A DNA stretch of 52,275 nt from a bacterium (GTDB lineage: Bacteria; Chloroflexota; Dormibacteria; Aeolococcales; Bog-877), in NCBI GenBank assembly GCA_021816695.1, contig JAKAXE010000008.1, forward strand, positions 1-52,275, read 5' to 3'. The translations under genes and the position numbers were made by a program. This document shows, in pieces, positions 1 to 8,988 of this stretch (position 1 is its first letter; each line of letters opens with the position of its first letter). Under the pieces are notes generated by a model. It had not been told where the DNA came from. It was given only the letters and a program-made list of their open reading frames with translations, and ran no database searches.

Positions 1-1
1 C

Positions 2-2041
2 TACGAGGACCCGGCGTCACTGGCCCGGGTCGGCTGGGTGGTGCTGGACGAGGTCCACTACATAGACGAGTTCCCCCGGGGCACGGTCTGGGAGGAGGTC
101 ATCGTCCAGGTGCCCCCTCACGTCCGGTTCATCGGGCTGTCGGCCACCATCACCAACGTGGACGACGTGGCGGCCTGGATGGAGGAACGCCGAGGGCCCA
201 CCGCGGTCGTGCTCAGGACCCAGAGGCCGGTGGAGCTGGTTACCTGGTTGGGGGTCGGCAACCGGCTGCTCCCCCTCTTGGGTCCGGACGGCAAGCTGGA
301 CCGCAGGACCCTGGAGGCGGCCGAACGCGAGGCCGAGGGAGACCGGCGGTTCGGCGGCAACCGGGTGGTGCTGGCGGCGGAAAACGACCTCCTGGCGATC
401 CTCCGGGAGCTGGCCGCCCAGCGGATGCTCCCGGCCATCTACTTCATCTTCTCCCGCAGGGGATGCCAGGAGGCGCTCTCCCGCTGCGCGACCCACGGCC
501 TGGACCTCAACTCCCTGGAGGAGAAATTCCTGGTCGACGACCTGCTGGCGGACCGGCTGAGCGCGGTGGATGACCCGGAGGAGGCGGCGGTCTACAGCTC
601 CTCGCTCAACATGAACATGCTCCGGGCGGGGATCGCTGTCCACCATGCCGGCCTTCTGCCGTATGTCAAGGAGACCGTGGAGCTGCTGTTCCAGCACGGC
701 CTCATCAAGGTGGTGTTCGCCACCGAGACGCTGGCGCTCGGCCTCAACATGCCAGCTCGGGCCTGCGTCATCTCCACCTTCACCAAGTTCGACGGCCAGG
801 GCTTCAGTCCGCTGCGCTCCGGGCAGCTCACGCAGCTCCTGGGACGGGCCGGGCGCCGGGGGATCGACGAGATCGGGCACGGGGTCATCCTCAGGGACCC
901 CGAGGTGGACCTGGGCGTGATCTGCGAGACCCTGCTGGGCAACGACATGGCCGTCGAGTCCAAGTTCGCCCCCACCTACAACATGACCCTGAACCTGCTC
1001 CGGAGGCGGAGCCCCGAGGAGGCGGAGGAGCTGCTGGAGCAGTCCTTCGGACAGTTCCAGCGCCTCAGGGCCCTGGAGAATGTCGCCCAGCGCCGACCCA
1101 ACCTGGAGGCCCGCCTCGAGGACCTGCGGCAAAGCCGGTTCCGACATCCCCGGGTGGCCTGTGACGAGCGCACCCTGAGCCGCTACCTGAGCGCTGAGCG
1201 GCAGGCAGCCTCGGCCCGGGCCGAGGCCCGCCTGCTGCGCCGACAGCACTTCCGTGACCGGCGTGAGGGGCGGTACGGCCGGGACGCACGGGACCCCGGC
1301 GGGCAGCTTGAGCGGGCCCGCCGCCAGCTGCGGGAGCAGGAGCACCGGATGAGCGCCCTCCCCTGCCGCGGCTGTCCCTTCCTTCCCGCCCACCGGGCGG
1401 CCCGCGAAGAGACCGGGGAGCTGACGGCCGCCATCTCGGGCGCGGAGGAGACAGCCGCCTCGCGGCGTGACGAATACCGGAGGCAGTTCCGCGCCTACCG
1501 TGAGGTGCTGGAGGAGACCGGCTTCCTGAAGGGGGACCACCCTACCCGGATGGGGCTTCTGGCGGCCGCCGTGTACGGCGAGAACACCCTTCTGGTCGCC
1601 CAGGCCGTCGCCGAGGGGTGGTGGACCGGCCTCTCCACCCCCGAGCTGTGTGGCGCTTTGGTGATGCTGGCCGGGGAGGACCGCAACCCGGACCGCGCGC
1701 CCCCACGCCGGCGCCTCCCCACCCGGCGGCTGGAGGAGATCGCTCGGCGGCTGTCCAAGGCGCAGGCGGAGCTGGCCCGACTGGAGGCGAGATGGCAGAT
1801 CCGGGAGTGCCGCCCCCCTTCCCTGGATCATGTGGGCTACGTGTACGAGTGGAGCCGGGGTGTCGCCCTGACCGCCCTCCAGCCGCCGCCGGGTGTGGAC
1901 CCCGGGGACGCCCTGCGCGCCACCAAGGCCTGCTTCACCCTGACCCGGCAGCTGGAGGGAGCGCTGGAGGGCTGGGACCTCCATGCCGACGTGCGGCAGG
2001 CACGGCAAAGCCTGGAACGCGATCTGGTCAGGCGGGTGTGA
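2..2041 (+). CDS. Ski2/Mtr4-like DEVH-box superfamily 2 helicase, 5' truncated by window edge
   Basis: Frame open from nt 2; VVLDEVHYIDEFPRG (DEVH box), FIGLSATITN (motif III), LLGRAGRRGID (motif VI), plus C-terminal DSHCT-like region. Confidence 0.93.
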   Translation, partial: YEDPASLARVGWVVLDEVHYIDEFPRGTVWEEVIVQVPPHVRFIGLSATITNVDDVAAWMEERRGPTAVVLRTQRPVELVTWLGVGNRLLPLLGPDGKLDRRTLEAAEREAEGDRRFGGNRVVLAAENDLLAILRELAAQRMLPAIYFIFSRRGCQEALSRCATHGLDLNSLEEKFLVDDLLADRLSAVDDPEEAAVYSSSLNMNMLRAGIAVHHAGLLPYVKETVELLFQHGLIKVVFATETLALGLNMPARACVISTFTKFDGQGFSPLRSGQLTQLLGRAGRRGIDEIGHGVILRDPEVDLGVICETLLGNDMAVESKFAPTYNMTLNLLRRRSPEEAEELLEQSFGQFQRLRALENVAQRRPNLEARLEDLRQSRFRHPRVACDERTLSRYLSAERQAASARAEARLLRRQHFRDRREGRYGRDARDPGGQLERARRQLREQEHRMSALPCRGCPFLPAHRAAREETGELTAAISGAEETAASRRDEYRRQFRAYREVLEETGFLKGDHPTRMGLLAAAVYGENTLLVAQAVAEGWWTGLSTPELCGALVMLAGEDRNPDRAPPRRRLPTRRLEEIARRLSKAQAELARLEARWQIRECRPPSLDHVGYVYEWSRGVALTALQPPPGVDPGDALRATKACFTLTRQLEGALEGWDLHADVRQARQSLERDLVRRV

Positions 2042-2095
2042 TCGTGCCGGCCTTCCGCTACGATCTCGACATCCGAGCGTTGAGGTGGGGGGATA

Positions 2096-2878
2096 GTGGT
2101 GCCTGAGGAGCGGATGGTGGGGTACCGGACGGCGGGTCATGTGGCGATGGTCACGCTGGATTCGCCTCAGAACCGCAACGCCCTTTCCAGCTCGCTCTTG
2201 CGCCAGCTCCGGACGGCGCTGCAGCGGGCCGCTGAGGACCCCCTGGTCCGGGTCGTGGTCCTCGGGCACACGGGGACCACCTTCTGTGCCGGGGCGGACC
2301 TCAGAGAGCAGGAGGAGGCCCGAGCCCGCACCGGCAGAAGTCCCGGGGCTGGAGCCCTGGCGCCCATCCTGGTGGCGATCCTCGACTGTCCCAAGCCGGT
2401 GGTGGCCGAGGTCGCGGGGGCGGTCCGCGGCGGGGGCATGGGGCTGGTCGCGGCCTGTGACCTGGCCGTGGCCGCCGACCCCGCCACCTTCGCCTTCAGC
2501 GAGGTACGGGTGGGGGTGGCCCCGGCCGTGATCGCCCACGTGGTGCTGGCCAGGATGACCCCCGCCTGGTCTGCGGAGCTGTTCCTGACCGGCCGTACCT
2601 TCAGCGCAGCGGAGGCTCTCAGCGCCGGCCTGGTGAATCGGGTGGTCCCGGCGGGCGAGCTTTCCGCCGAGGTGGCGAGGCTGGTCTCGGACCTGGTGGC
2701 CGGCGCCCCCGGGGCGCAGGCCGAGGTGAAGCGGCTCCTGGCCCGAGTGCCCAGGCTGGAACGCAGCCAGGCTCTGGAGGAGATGGTGGCCCTCTCAGAG
2801 CGCCTGTTCTCTGCCGAGGAGGCGCGCGAGGGGATCTCCGCCTTCAGGGAGCGGCGCCCTCCTTCCTGGTCAGGCTGA
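2096..2878 (+). CDS. enoyl-CoA hydratase/isomerase family protein
   Basis: VTLDSPQNRNALSSSLL, FCAGADLRE, AGAVRGGGMGLVAACDLAVA crotonase signatures. Confidence 0.9.
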   Translation: MVPEERMVGYRTAGHVAMVTLDSPQNRNALSSSLLRQLRTALQRAAEDPLVRVVVLGHTGTTFCAGADLREQEEARARTGRSPGAGALAPILVAILDCPKPVVAEVAGAVRGGGMGLVAACDLAVAADPATFAFSEVRVGVAPAVIAHVVLARMTPAWSAELFLTGRTFSAAEALSAGLVNRVVPAGELSAEVARLVSDLVAGAPGAQAEVKRLLARVPRLERSQALEEMVALSERLFSAEEAREGISAFRERRPPSWSG

Positions 2879-2886
2879 GGCGAGTC

Positions 2887-3381
2887 TCAACCGCGCAGCA
2901 CCAGACGGTGTTGGTCGCTCGCCAGCACCGCCACGGCCAGGCCGAACACTCCCAGATCGCGGGCCACGATGTCGGTGACCCCGCCGGTGAGGGAGAGGGA
3001 GATGACGATCTCGAGCAGCGCGAGCGCGCTGAGTGCCGCGGCCAGCCGGGTGGCGACCCCCAGACACAGGGCCACGCCGAGCACTGAAAGGGCCCAGCCG
3101 TGGGCCAGGACCAGGCCGAGGGCCAGGTGGGAGGTCGAGGGTATGACCGGCACGTAGCCGGTCCAGAGGCTGGGCTGGATGAGCTCGTGGATCCCAAACC
3201 AGAGCAGCACCAAGCCCAGGGCCACCCTCGCCACCACGGGCGCCCAGGGCTGGATCCGGTCCATCGCCTGGCCCGTCGGATGCGAGCCGGAAGCCACGGC
3301 TACGGGGGCTGGGGCCACCGGGGCCGACGGTCGCTCGGCGGCCCGGAGGGCGGCTCTAGCCATCCGGTTGCGGCGCGGCAC
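2887..3381 (-). CDS. DoxX-like small integral membrane protein
   Basis: Four hydrophobic segments, ARVALGLVLLWFGIHELIQPSLW DoxX-like start of membrane domain. Confidence 0.65.
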   Translation of the reverse strand: MPRRNRMARAALRAAERPSAPVAPAPVAVASGSHPTGQAMDRIQPWAPVVARVALGLVLLWFGIHELIQPSLWTGYVPVIPSTSHLALGLVLAHGWALSVLGVALCLGVATRLAAALSALALLEIVISLSLTGGVTDIVARDLGVFGLAVAVLASDQHRLVLRG

Positions 3382-3383
3382 CG

Positions 3384-3941
3384 TCAGCCGACCACGTGGC
3401 CGGAGGCGTCGGTCACCACCAGACCGTCGTCGCCGTAGTTGTACTCGGTGTTCTGGGCGTCGTCCCCGAAGCTGGCCTCGACGAAGTACACATGGTCGGA
3501 GGCGGGGTAGGTGTTGGTGATGGGAGCCTGGCTTCCGCCCAGGACGTTCAGGGTGAACACGATCGAGCTGCCCTCACTCTTCACCTTGTAGGAGAAGCCC
3601 GAGAGCGCCAGCCGGGCGGTCTGGCTCGGCGTCCCCGGGTAGAGCTGGTAGGTGTACGAGGCGTAGGAGGTGGAGGAGAGGAGTGGCCCGGGAGTGCCGG
3701 AGGCGGTGGGCTGAGCGCTCGGGCTGCTGCTGGGGCTGGCCCCCGGTGACGGCTGGGAGGATGGCGTGGGGGTGGTCGTGGGGGTGGTCGCGGCCGCCAG
3801 CGGCTTGCTCCCAGTGAGCGGCGCCACCCCGAGGCTGCCCGGACTGGAGTAGCCGTGCACCGCCAGGGCCGCGGCCGCCACCGCCGCCAGGGAGAGCGCG
3901 GCCGCCCCCCGTCTGCCGATCTCCTCGCCACCTATGCGCAT
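3384..3941 (-). CDS. secreted hypothetical protein with Thr/Pro/Ser-rich linker
   Basis: N-terminal hydrophobic segment, TTPTTTPTPSSQPSPGASPSSSPSAQPT linker, C-terminal folded region. Confidence 0.6.
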   Translation of the reverse strand: MRIGGEEIGRRGAAALSLAAVAAAALAVHGYSSPGSLGVAPLTGSKPLAAATTPTTTPTPSSQPSPGASPSSSPSAQPTASGTPGPLLSSTSYASYTYQLYPGTPSQTARLALSGFSYKVKSEGSSIVFTLNVLGGSQAPITNTYPASDHVYFVEASFGDDAQNTEYNYGDDGLVVTDASGHVVG

Positions 3942-4030
3942 GCTTCGATCACCTCAGATGCTCCCCGCGCCTCAGAGATTAACCAAATCCGCCCCCCCGG
4001 GTGGTCAAACCACCTCGAACAGCGGTCCTC

Positions 4031-5239
4031 TCAGGAGTTGACCTCCACCAGCGCCAGGTGATGGTGCTGCTGCAGGTAGGCCCGCACCGCCAGCAGCGCC
4101 GCGGCCCCCTCTCCCACCGCCGAAGCGAGCTGCTTGGTGGAGCCGGCACGAACGTCCCCGGCCGCGTAGACGCCGGGCATGGACGTGCGGTAGGCCAGAT
4201 CGGTGCTGACGAACCCCCAGCGGTCAAGCTCCACCACCCCACGCAGAACCTCGGAGTTGGGGGTGAGGCCGACGAATACGAAGACCGCGGCCGGGTGCCA
4301 CAGGTACTCCTCGCCGGTCTCGGAGTTCCGGGCGAGGACCTCCTCCACCCGGGTCTTTCCCCGGATCTCGGTCAGCTGGGTGGAGGTGTGGACCTCGAAC
4401 CGGGGGTCCGAGGCCACCTTGTCCTGCAGGAGCCTCGAGGCGCTGAGCTGGCCCTGGTTCTGCACCAGCCGGATCCGGCGCGCGAACTTGGCCAGGAACA
4501 GGCCCTCCTCCAGGGCCGCATTGCCGCCTCCCACCACCAGGATCTCCTCGGACCCCCGGTAGAAGGGGCCGTCGCAGGTGGAGCAGAAATGCACCCCCGC
4601 GCCCAGGAGTTGGTCCTCGCCGGGGATCCCCAGCCGGCGGTAGGTGGAGCCGGTGGCGAAGAGCACGGCGTGGGCACCCAGCAGCTGCCCCCCCGCCAGC
4701 GCCACCTGGAGGTCCTCACCGGAGGGCTCGATCGTGGCCACCCGGGCCCCGGCCACCAGCTCCACCTCGTAGCGACGGGCCTGCGCCACGAAGCGCTCCA
4801 TCAGTTCCGCACCGCCAACCCCGTCGGGGAACCCGGGATAGTTGTCGATGCGCTCGGTTACGCCGGCGTTGCCGCCCAGACCGCCGGAGTCTATGACCAC
4901 CGCCGAGATCCCCTCCCGGGCGGCGTAGATGGAGGCGGCCAGACCGGCCGGCCCCCCGCCCACGATGACCAGGTCATAGGCCCTGCGGCTGGCCTCCACC
5001 TGGATCTTGAGCTTGCGAGCCAGCTCCTCGTCGCTGGGCTCAAGCAGATGAGAGCCGTCGGGAAAGACGATGGTGGGAATGGTCCGACCGCCCCCCTGGA
5101 GCCTCTCCACGAACTCCAGGCCCTGCGGGTCCTGGTCGATGTCAACCCACCCGTACTCGATGCGGTGGGAGCTGAGGAAGGCCTTGCTGCGCTGGCAGTC
5201 CGGGCACCAGGGAGCGCCGTAAACAGTGATCTGGTCCAT
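4031..5239 (-). CDS. glutaredoxin-like domain fused to thioredoxin reductase
   Basis: N-term YGAPWCPDCQRSKAFL (CPDC), then VGGGPAGLAASIYAAREG, HFCSTCDGPFYRG redox centre, GVYAAGDVR. Confidence 0.93.
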   Translation of the reverse strand: MDQITVYGAPWCPDCQRSKAFLSSHRIEYGWVDIDQDPQGLEFVERLQGGGRTIPTIVFPDGSHLLEPSDEELARKLKIQVEASRRAYDLVIVGGGPAGLAASIYAAREGISAVVIDSGGLGGNAGVTERIDNYPGFPDGVGGAELMERFVAQARRYEVELVAGARVATIEPSGEDLQVALAGGQLLGAHAVLFATGSTYRRLGIPGEDQLLGAGVHFCSTCDGPFYRGSEEILVVGGGNAALEEGLFLAKFARRIRLVQNQGQLSASRLLQDKVASDPRFEVHTSTQLTEIRGKTRVEEVLARNSETGEEYLWHPAAVFVFVGLTPNSEVLRGVVELDRWGFVSTDLAYRTSMPGVYAAGDVRAGSTKQLASAVGEGAAALLAVRAYLQQHHHLALVEVNS

Positions 5240-5299
5240 CGGTGAAGTCTCTCACAGCGCGAGGCTTTCCGGCCAACCGGGACCGTACACTGGGGTCGC

Positions 5300-5833
5300 A
5301 TGGCCAGCGAATTCGCCCCCGCGACCGAGGACCGAGAGCTCCTGGAGATGGCGGTCCTGCGGGCAGTGCGGAGCCTGTCCGAGGCCATGCCCCAGCACAC
5401 CGTGGCCGCCGCCCACCACCTGGGGATGTCAGCCAGTGAGGTCCGCGCCCTCAATGTGGCGAGCAGCCACCGGGGCCTGACGGCCGGAGAGCTGGGAGCG
5501 GCACTGGGAGTCACCAGCGGGGGGATCACCGGGATCGTGGACCGGCTGGAGCGGGTCGGCCACCTGCGCCGAGAGCCGGACCGCGGGGATCGCCGGCGGG
5601 TGAAGGTCGAGGTGACCGAGGAAGCCGGACAGGTGGCTCGGGAGATGCTCTCGGGCCTCAACCGGGAGATTCGTCTTCTCCTCCAGGACCGGACCCCGGC
5701 GGAGCTCGTGCTCCTCGAGGACTTCCTGGTCCAGTTGGCGGCGGCCGTCCGCCGGGGTGCCCGGGAGCTGGCGGCCGCCCCACCGCGCTCCCGGACGCCC
5801 ACGCCGACCTCCGGCCCCGCCTCCCGGCGCTGA
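5300..5833 (+). CDS. MarR family transcriptional regulator
   Basis: LTAGELGAALGVTSGGITGIVDRLERVGHLRREPDRGDRRRVKVEVTEEG wHTH; leaderless-type promoter TACACT upstream. Confidence 0.88.
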   Translation: MASEFAPATEDRELLEMAVLRAVRSLSEAMPQHTVAAAHHLGMSASEVRALNVASSHRGLTAGELGAALGVTSGGITGIVDRLERVGHLRREPDRGDRRRVKVEVTEEAGQVAREMLSGLNREIRLLLQDRTPAELVLLEDFLVQLAAAVRRGARELAAAPPRSRTPTPTSGPASRR

Positions 5834-6027
5834 CCTCGGATTCCCTGCCCGCCCCGAGAACCGCGGAGCTCTCGACGTCCCGGGGCAACCTCCACCGCTA
5901 GCTCCCCCAGCACTCACCCGCCCGGTGAGCGTACGGTCCTGGGATCGGGCGGTCAGGAGAAGTGGCACCGCTGGAGCCGCCGGCTGCGGGTCAGAGTCAC
6001 CGGGACTCGGGACGACAGTGCGGGCGC

Positions 6028-6064
6028 TTGACATTTACCGCATAGTTATATAACCTGGCGGTTA
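6028..6064 (+). promoter_or_regulatory. arsR promoter/operator: TTGACA (6028-6033), TATAAC (6049-6054), palindrome GTTATATAAC (6045-6054)
   Basis: Read directly; flanking ACCGC...GCGGT inverted arms; start ATG 6064 only 9 nt after the -10. Confidence 0.65.
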
Positions 6065-6420
6065 TGTCCATTGAGGACCCGGTGAGCCGCACCTTCGCCG
6101 CGCTGGCCGACCCCACCCGGCGGTCGATCCTCGAACGGCTCGCCGGCGGCGAGTTGGGGGTCGTGGAACTCGCTCGGGGAACGGCCCTGACCCAGCCGGC
6201 CATCACCAAGCACCTCAGGGTGCTGGAGCAGGCAGGGCTGGTGAGCCGATCTCGGGCGGGGCAGCGGCGCCCTGCCCGACTCCGTACAGACGGCCTGGCC
6301 GCGGCGGATGCCTGGATGCAGCGCGCCCGGGAGGAGTGGACGGCTCGCCTGGACCGGCTCGAATCGCATCTCGCCAACTGGAACAGTCCACCTCACGCGG
6401 AGGAAGACCCCGATGCCTGA
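6064..6420 (+). CDS. ArsR family transcriptional regulator
   Basis: FAALADPTRRSILERLAGGELGVVELARGTALTQPAITKHLRVLEQAGLVSRSRAGQRR. Confidence 0.92.
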   Translation: MSIEDPVSRTFAALADPTRRSILERLAGGELGVVELARGTALTQPAITKHLRVLEQAGLVSRSRAGQRRPARLRTDGLAAADAWMQRAREEWTARLDRLESHLANWNSPPHAEEDPDA

Positions 6421-6931
6421 TCTTCATCTCCCCGCCGATCTTCGGCAGGCGCGCTCACGCCGGGAGCTGGTTGTCCGGCGCACCCTGAGGGCCAGCCCCG
6501 AGCGCGTGTTCGCAGCATTCATCGAACCGGAGCAGCTCCAGGAGTGGTGGTGGCCGAGCGGGTTCACCGCCCCCCGAGCCGAGGTCGACCTGCGTGTGGG
6601 CGGAACCTACCGGATCTACATGACCTGGCCGGAGTTCATCCCTGAGGAGTCCCAGTTCTCCCACTACATGGGCGGCGAGTACTACGAGATCGATCGGCCC
6701 CACCGGCTGGTGATGAGCGGCCGAGCGGTCAACGAGCAGCAGGGCGAGCTCTTCGCGACCCTGATCGAGCTGACCCTGGAAGAAGTCCCTGAGGGCACGC
6801 TGCTGACCATGCGCCAGACCTACTTCGACCCGATGCCTCCGAAGGCAGCTCTCGAGGGTGCCGAGCAGGGCTGGACGGAGCAGTTGGACAAGCTGGAGCG
6901 GCTGCTGGGAGCGGCGGGGGCCGACCGGTGA
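6413..6931 (+). CDS. SRPBCC/AHSA1 (activator of Hsp90 ATPase-like) family protein
   Basis: RTLRASPERVFAAFIEPEQLQEWWWPSGF and C-term GWTEQLDKLERLL; overlaps arsR stop. Confidence 0.9.
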   Translation: MPDLHLPADLRQARSRRELVVRRTLRASPERVFAAFIEPEQLQEWWWPSGFTAPRAEVDLRVGGTYRIYMTWPEFIPEESQFSHYMGGEYYEIDRPHRLVMSGRAVNEQQGELFATLIELTLEEVPEGTLLTMRQTYFDPMPPKAALEGAEQGWTEQLDKLERLLGAAGADR

Positions 6932-7809
6932 TCGCTTCCCAGACGCTGCGTATCCGGGGCGTCGACCTGGTGTACGACGTCCGCGGGCCGCTGCCCACGA
7001 GGGACGGAACGCCCCCCCTCCTGATGATCGGGCAGCCCATGGACGCCAGCGGCTTCGCTGCGCTGGCGTCGCACTTCCCCGACCGCACGGTGGTCACCTA
7101 CGATCCCCGCGGCATCGGCCGCAGCACGCGCTCGGACGGTCGGGTGGATCACGATCCGGTGGTCCAGGCGGAGGACCTGCACCAGCTGATCGCCGAACTG
7201 GGCTCCGGCCCGGTCGAGATGTTCGCCAGCAGCGGAGGCGCCGTAACCGCCCTGGCCCTGGTGGTGGCCCATCCGGAGGACCTCCGGGTGCTGGTGGCGC
7301 ATGAGCCGCCGATCCTGGGGGTGCTCCCCGACCGGGACGCCGCCGAGAGAGCGATGGGCCGGGTCCTGGCCGCCTATCAGGCGGGCGGACCAGGCGCGGG
7401 CATGGCGGCCTTCATCGCCATGACCTCGTGGCCTGGCGAATTCACTGAGGAATACTTCGCCAGGCCGCTGCCGGAGCCCGCGCAGTACGGGATGCCGGCC
7501 GAGGACTCAGGGGACCAGGACGACCCGCTACTCTCCGGGCGCTCAGCCGCCGTGACGGCCTACCTTCCTAACCTTGCCGCCCTGGAGGCCTCGCCCACCC
7601 GAATCGTCATCGCCGTGGGTGAGGAGTCGGCGGAGCTACTGACCGCGCGCTCGGCGGCCGTCATCGCCGCGCGCCTCCATCAAGTGCCGACCATCTTCCC
7701 CAGCCACCACGGCGGCTTCGTGGGCGGCGACCATCCCTTCGCCGGAAAGCCAGAGGCCTTTGCGCGGCGGCTCCGGGCCGTCCTCAGCTCGGGTGGATCG
7801 AACACGTAA
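6928..7809 (+). CDS. alpha/beta hydrolase
   Basis: YDPRGIGRSTR, MFASSGGAVTALALV nucleophile elbow, HHGGF; GTGA-coupled to upstream gene. Confidence 0.85.
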   Translation: MIASQTLRIRGVDLVYDVRGPLPTRDGTPPLLMIGQPMDASGFAALASHFPDRTVVTYDPRGIGRSTRSDGRVDHDPVVQAEDLHQLIAELGSGPVEMFASSGGAVTALALVVAHPEDLRVLVAHEPPILGVLPDRDAAERAMGRVLAAYQAGGPGAGMAAFIAMTSWPGEFTEEYFARPLPEPAQYGMPAEDSGDQDDPLLSGRSAAVTAYLPNLAALEASPTRIVIAVGEESAELLTARSAAVIAARLHQVPTIFPSHHGGFVGGDHPFAGKPEAFARRLRAVLSSGGSNT

Positions 7810-7854
7810 GTCCTCGCCTGCCCGCTGGCCGGAGGCGCCGTTCGGGACCAGAAG

Positions 7855-8910
7855 CTAGCGGTCCACCAGCGGGCGGGCACCGGCTCCCACGAGCTCTGAG
7901 GCCGCAGGCGGGGCCGTCGCGGGCTCTTCCGCCACCGCCCCTCGGTGGAGAAGCCGGCGGCCCTTGAGGCCGAGCCAGCCGATCCCGCCCTCGGGCAGGG
8001 CGACCAGGAGGTCCATCACCTGGATCTCCAACCCAAGGGTGAGGGCGGGGCCGATGGCCAGGCCGGCCAGCGCCAGGCCCGCACCCCACCAGACCTGGGA
8101 GGTCCCGAACCCCCCGACCCCCTGGATGGGTAGGGCGAAGAGGAGCGTCCGCACGGCGAGCGCCAGCCACACCTGCCAGAACGTCACGTGCGCCCCCAGG
8201 GCCAGGAAGAGGCAGAGGTACTCGAGGGCGGCCAGCACCCGCGCCCCGGCAGTGGTGGCCAGAAGGCCGACCGCCACTCGCCAGCTGCTCAGCTCTCCGA
8301 GGGCGGTCTCGGCACGCGCTGCGAGCCGGCCCACAAAGCGGACGCCTTCCACCCGCCTGAGCAGGGGCTGGCGCAACCGTTCGATGAAGAGGGCAGCGAT
8401 GACCAGGAGGAGCGCCACCGCCAGAGCGACGGCACCCACCCGCAGAGAGCGGGGCAGCCGGGCCCCGGCCAGGTCCGCAGACACCAGCAGGATCACCGCC
8501 AGGCTGGCGAAGTCGAAGAGTCGCGCCACCACCGCCGCCCCCGTTCCCCGGGGGATCGAGGCCCCCAACTCCCGGCGAGCGAGCCAGATGAAGGCGGCAT
8601 CCCCACCCGGGCCGGGAAGTACCTGACCGGCCCCCCAGCTGGCTGCGGTCACGCCGAGGACCGCCGGGGAGGAGCCGCCACCTAGCAGCAGCCGGTAGCG
8701 GAGGGCCCGCATGGCCACGTAACCGGCGGCCAGGAGAGCCGCCAGCAGTACCAGGGGCGGCGAGACGTGCCCCAGGGCGTGCCCCACCGTCGCCAGGGAG
8801 ACCTTGTGCAGGACCAGGAACAGCAGCACCACAGCCACCAGAACTCCCAGGCCCGCCCGGGACCAGGGGCGCCCGGCCCATCTGGCCAGCGCGGAGATGC
8901 GGGTGCTCAT
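7855..8910 (-). CDS. lysylphosphatidylglycerol synthase-type transmembrane protein (UPF0104-like)
   Basis: Multiple TM helices; WGAGQVLPGPGGDAAFIWLARRELG; PIQGVGGFGTSQVWWGAGL. Confidence 0.75.
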   Translation of the reverse strand: MSTRISALARWAGRPWSRAGLGVLVAVVLLFLVLHKVSLATVGHALGHVSPPLVLLAALLAAGYVAMRALRYRLLLGGGSSPAVLGVTAASWGAGQVLPGPGGDAAFIWLARRELGASIPRGTGAAVVARLFDFASLAVILLVSADLAGARLPRSLRVGAVALAVALLLVIAALFIERLRQPLLRRVEGVRFVGRLAARAETALGELSSWRVAVGLLATTAGARVLAALEYLCLFLALGAHVTFWQVWLALAVRTLLFALPIQGVGGFGTSQVWWGAGLALAGLAIGPALTLGLEIQVMDLLVALPEGGIGWLGLKGRRLLHRGAVAEEPATAPPAASELVGAGARPLVDR

Positions 8911-8988
8911 TTCATCCCCATTCTGAAGGGACCGGCGGGCAGGGGGCTGAACCGCGGCTGAGAGCCCCGACGCGACGCCTTCTCGGCG

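Noticed and set aside
17-2539. 840-aa minus-strand ORF opposite the helicase
   Set aside because: Shadow ORF in high-GC DNA; the plus strand has clear helicase motifs and the translation is Gly/Pro/Arg/Leu-biased with no domain
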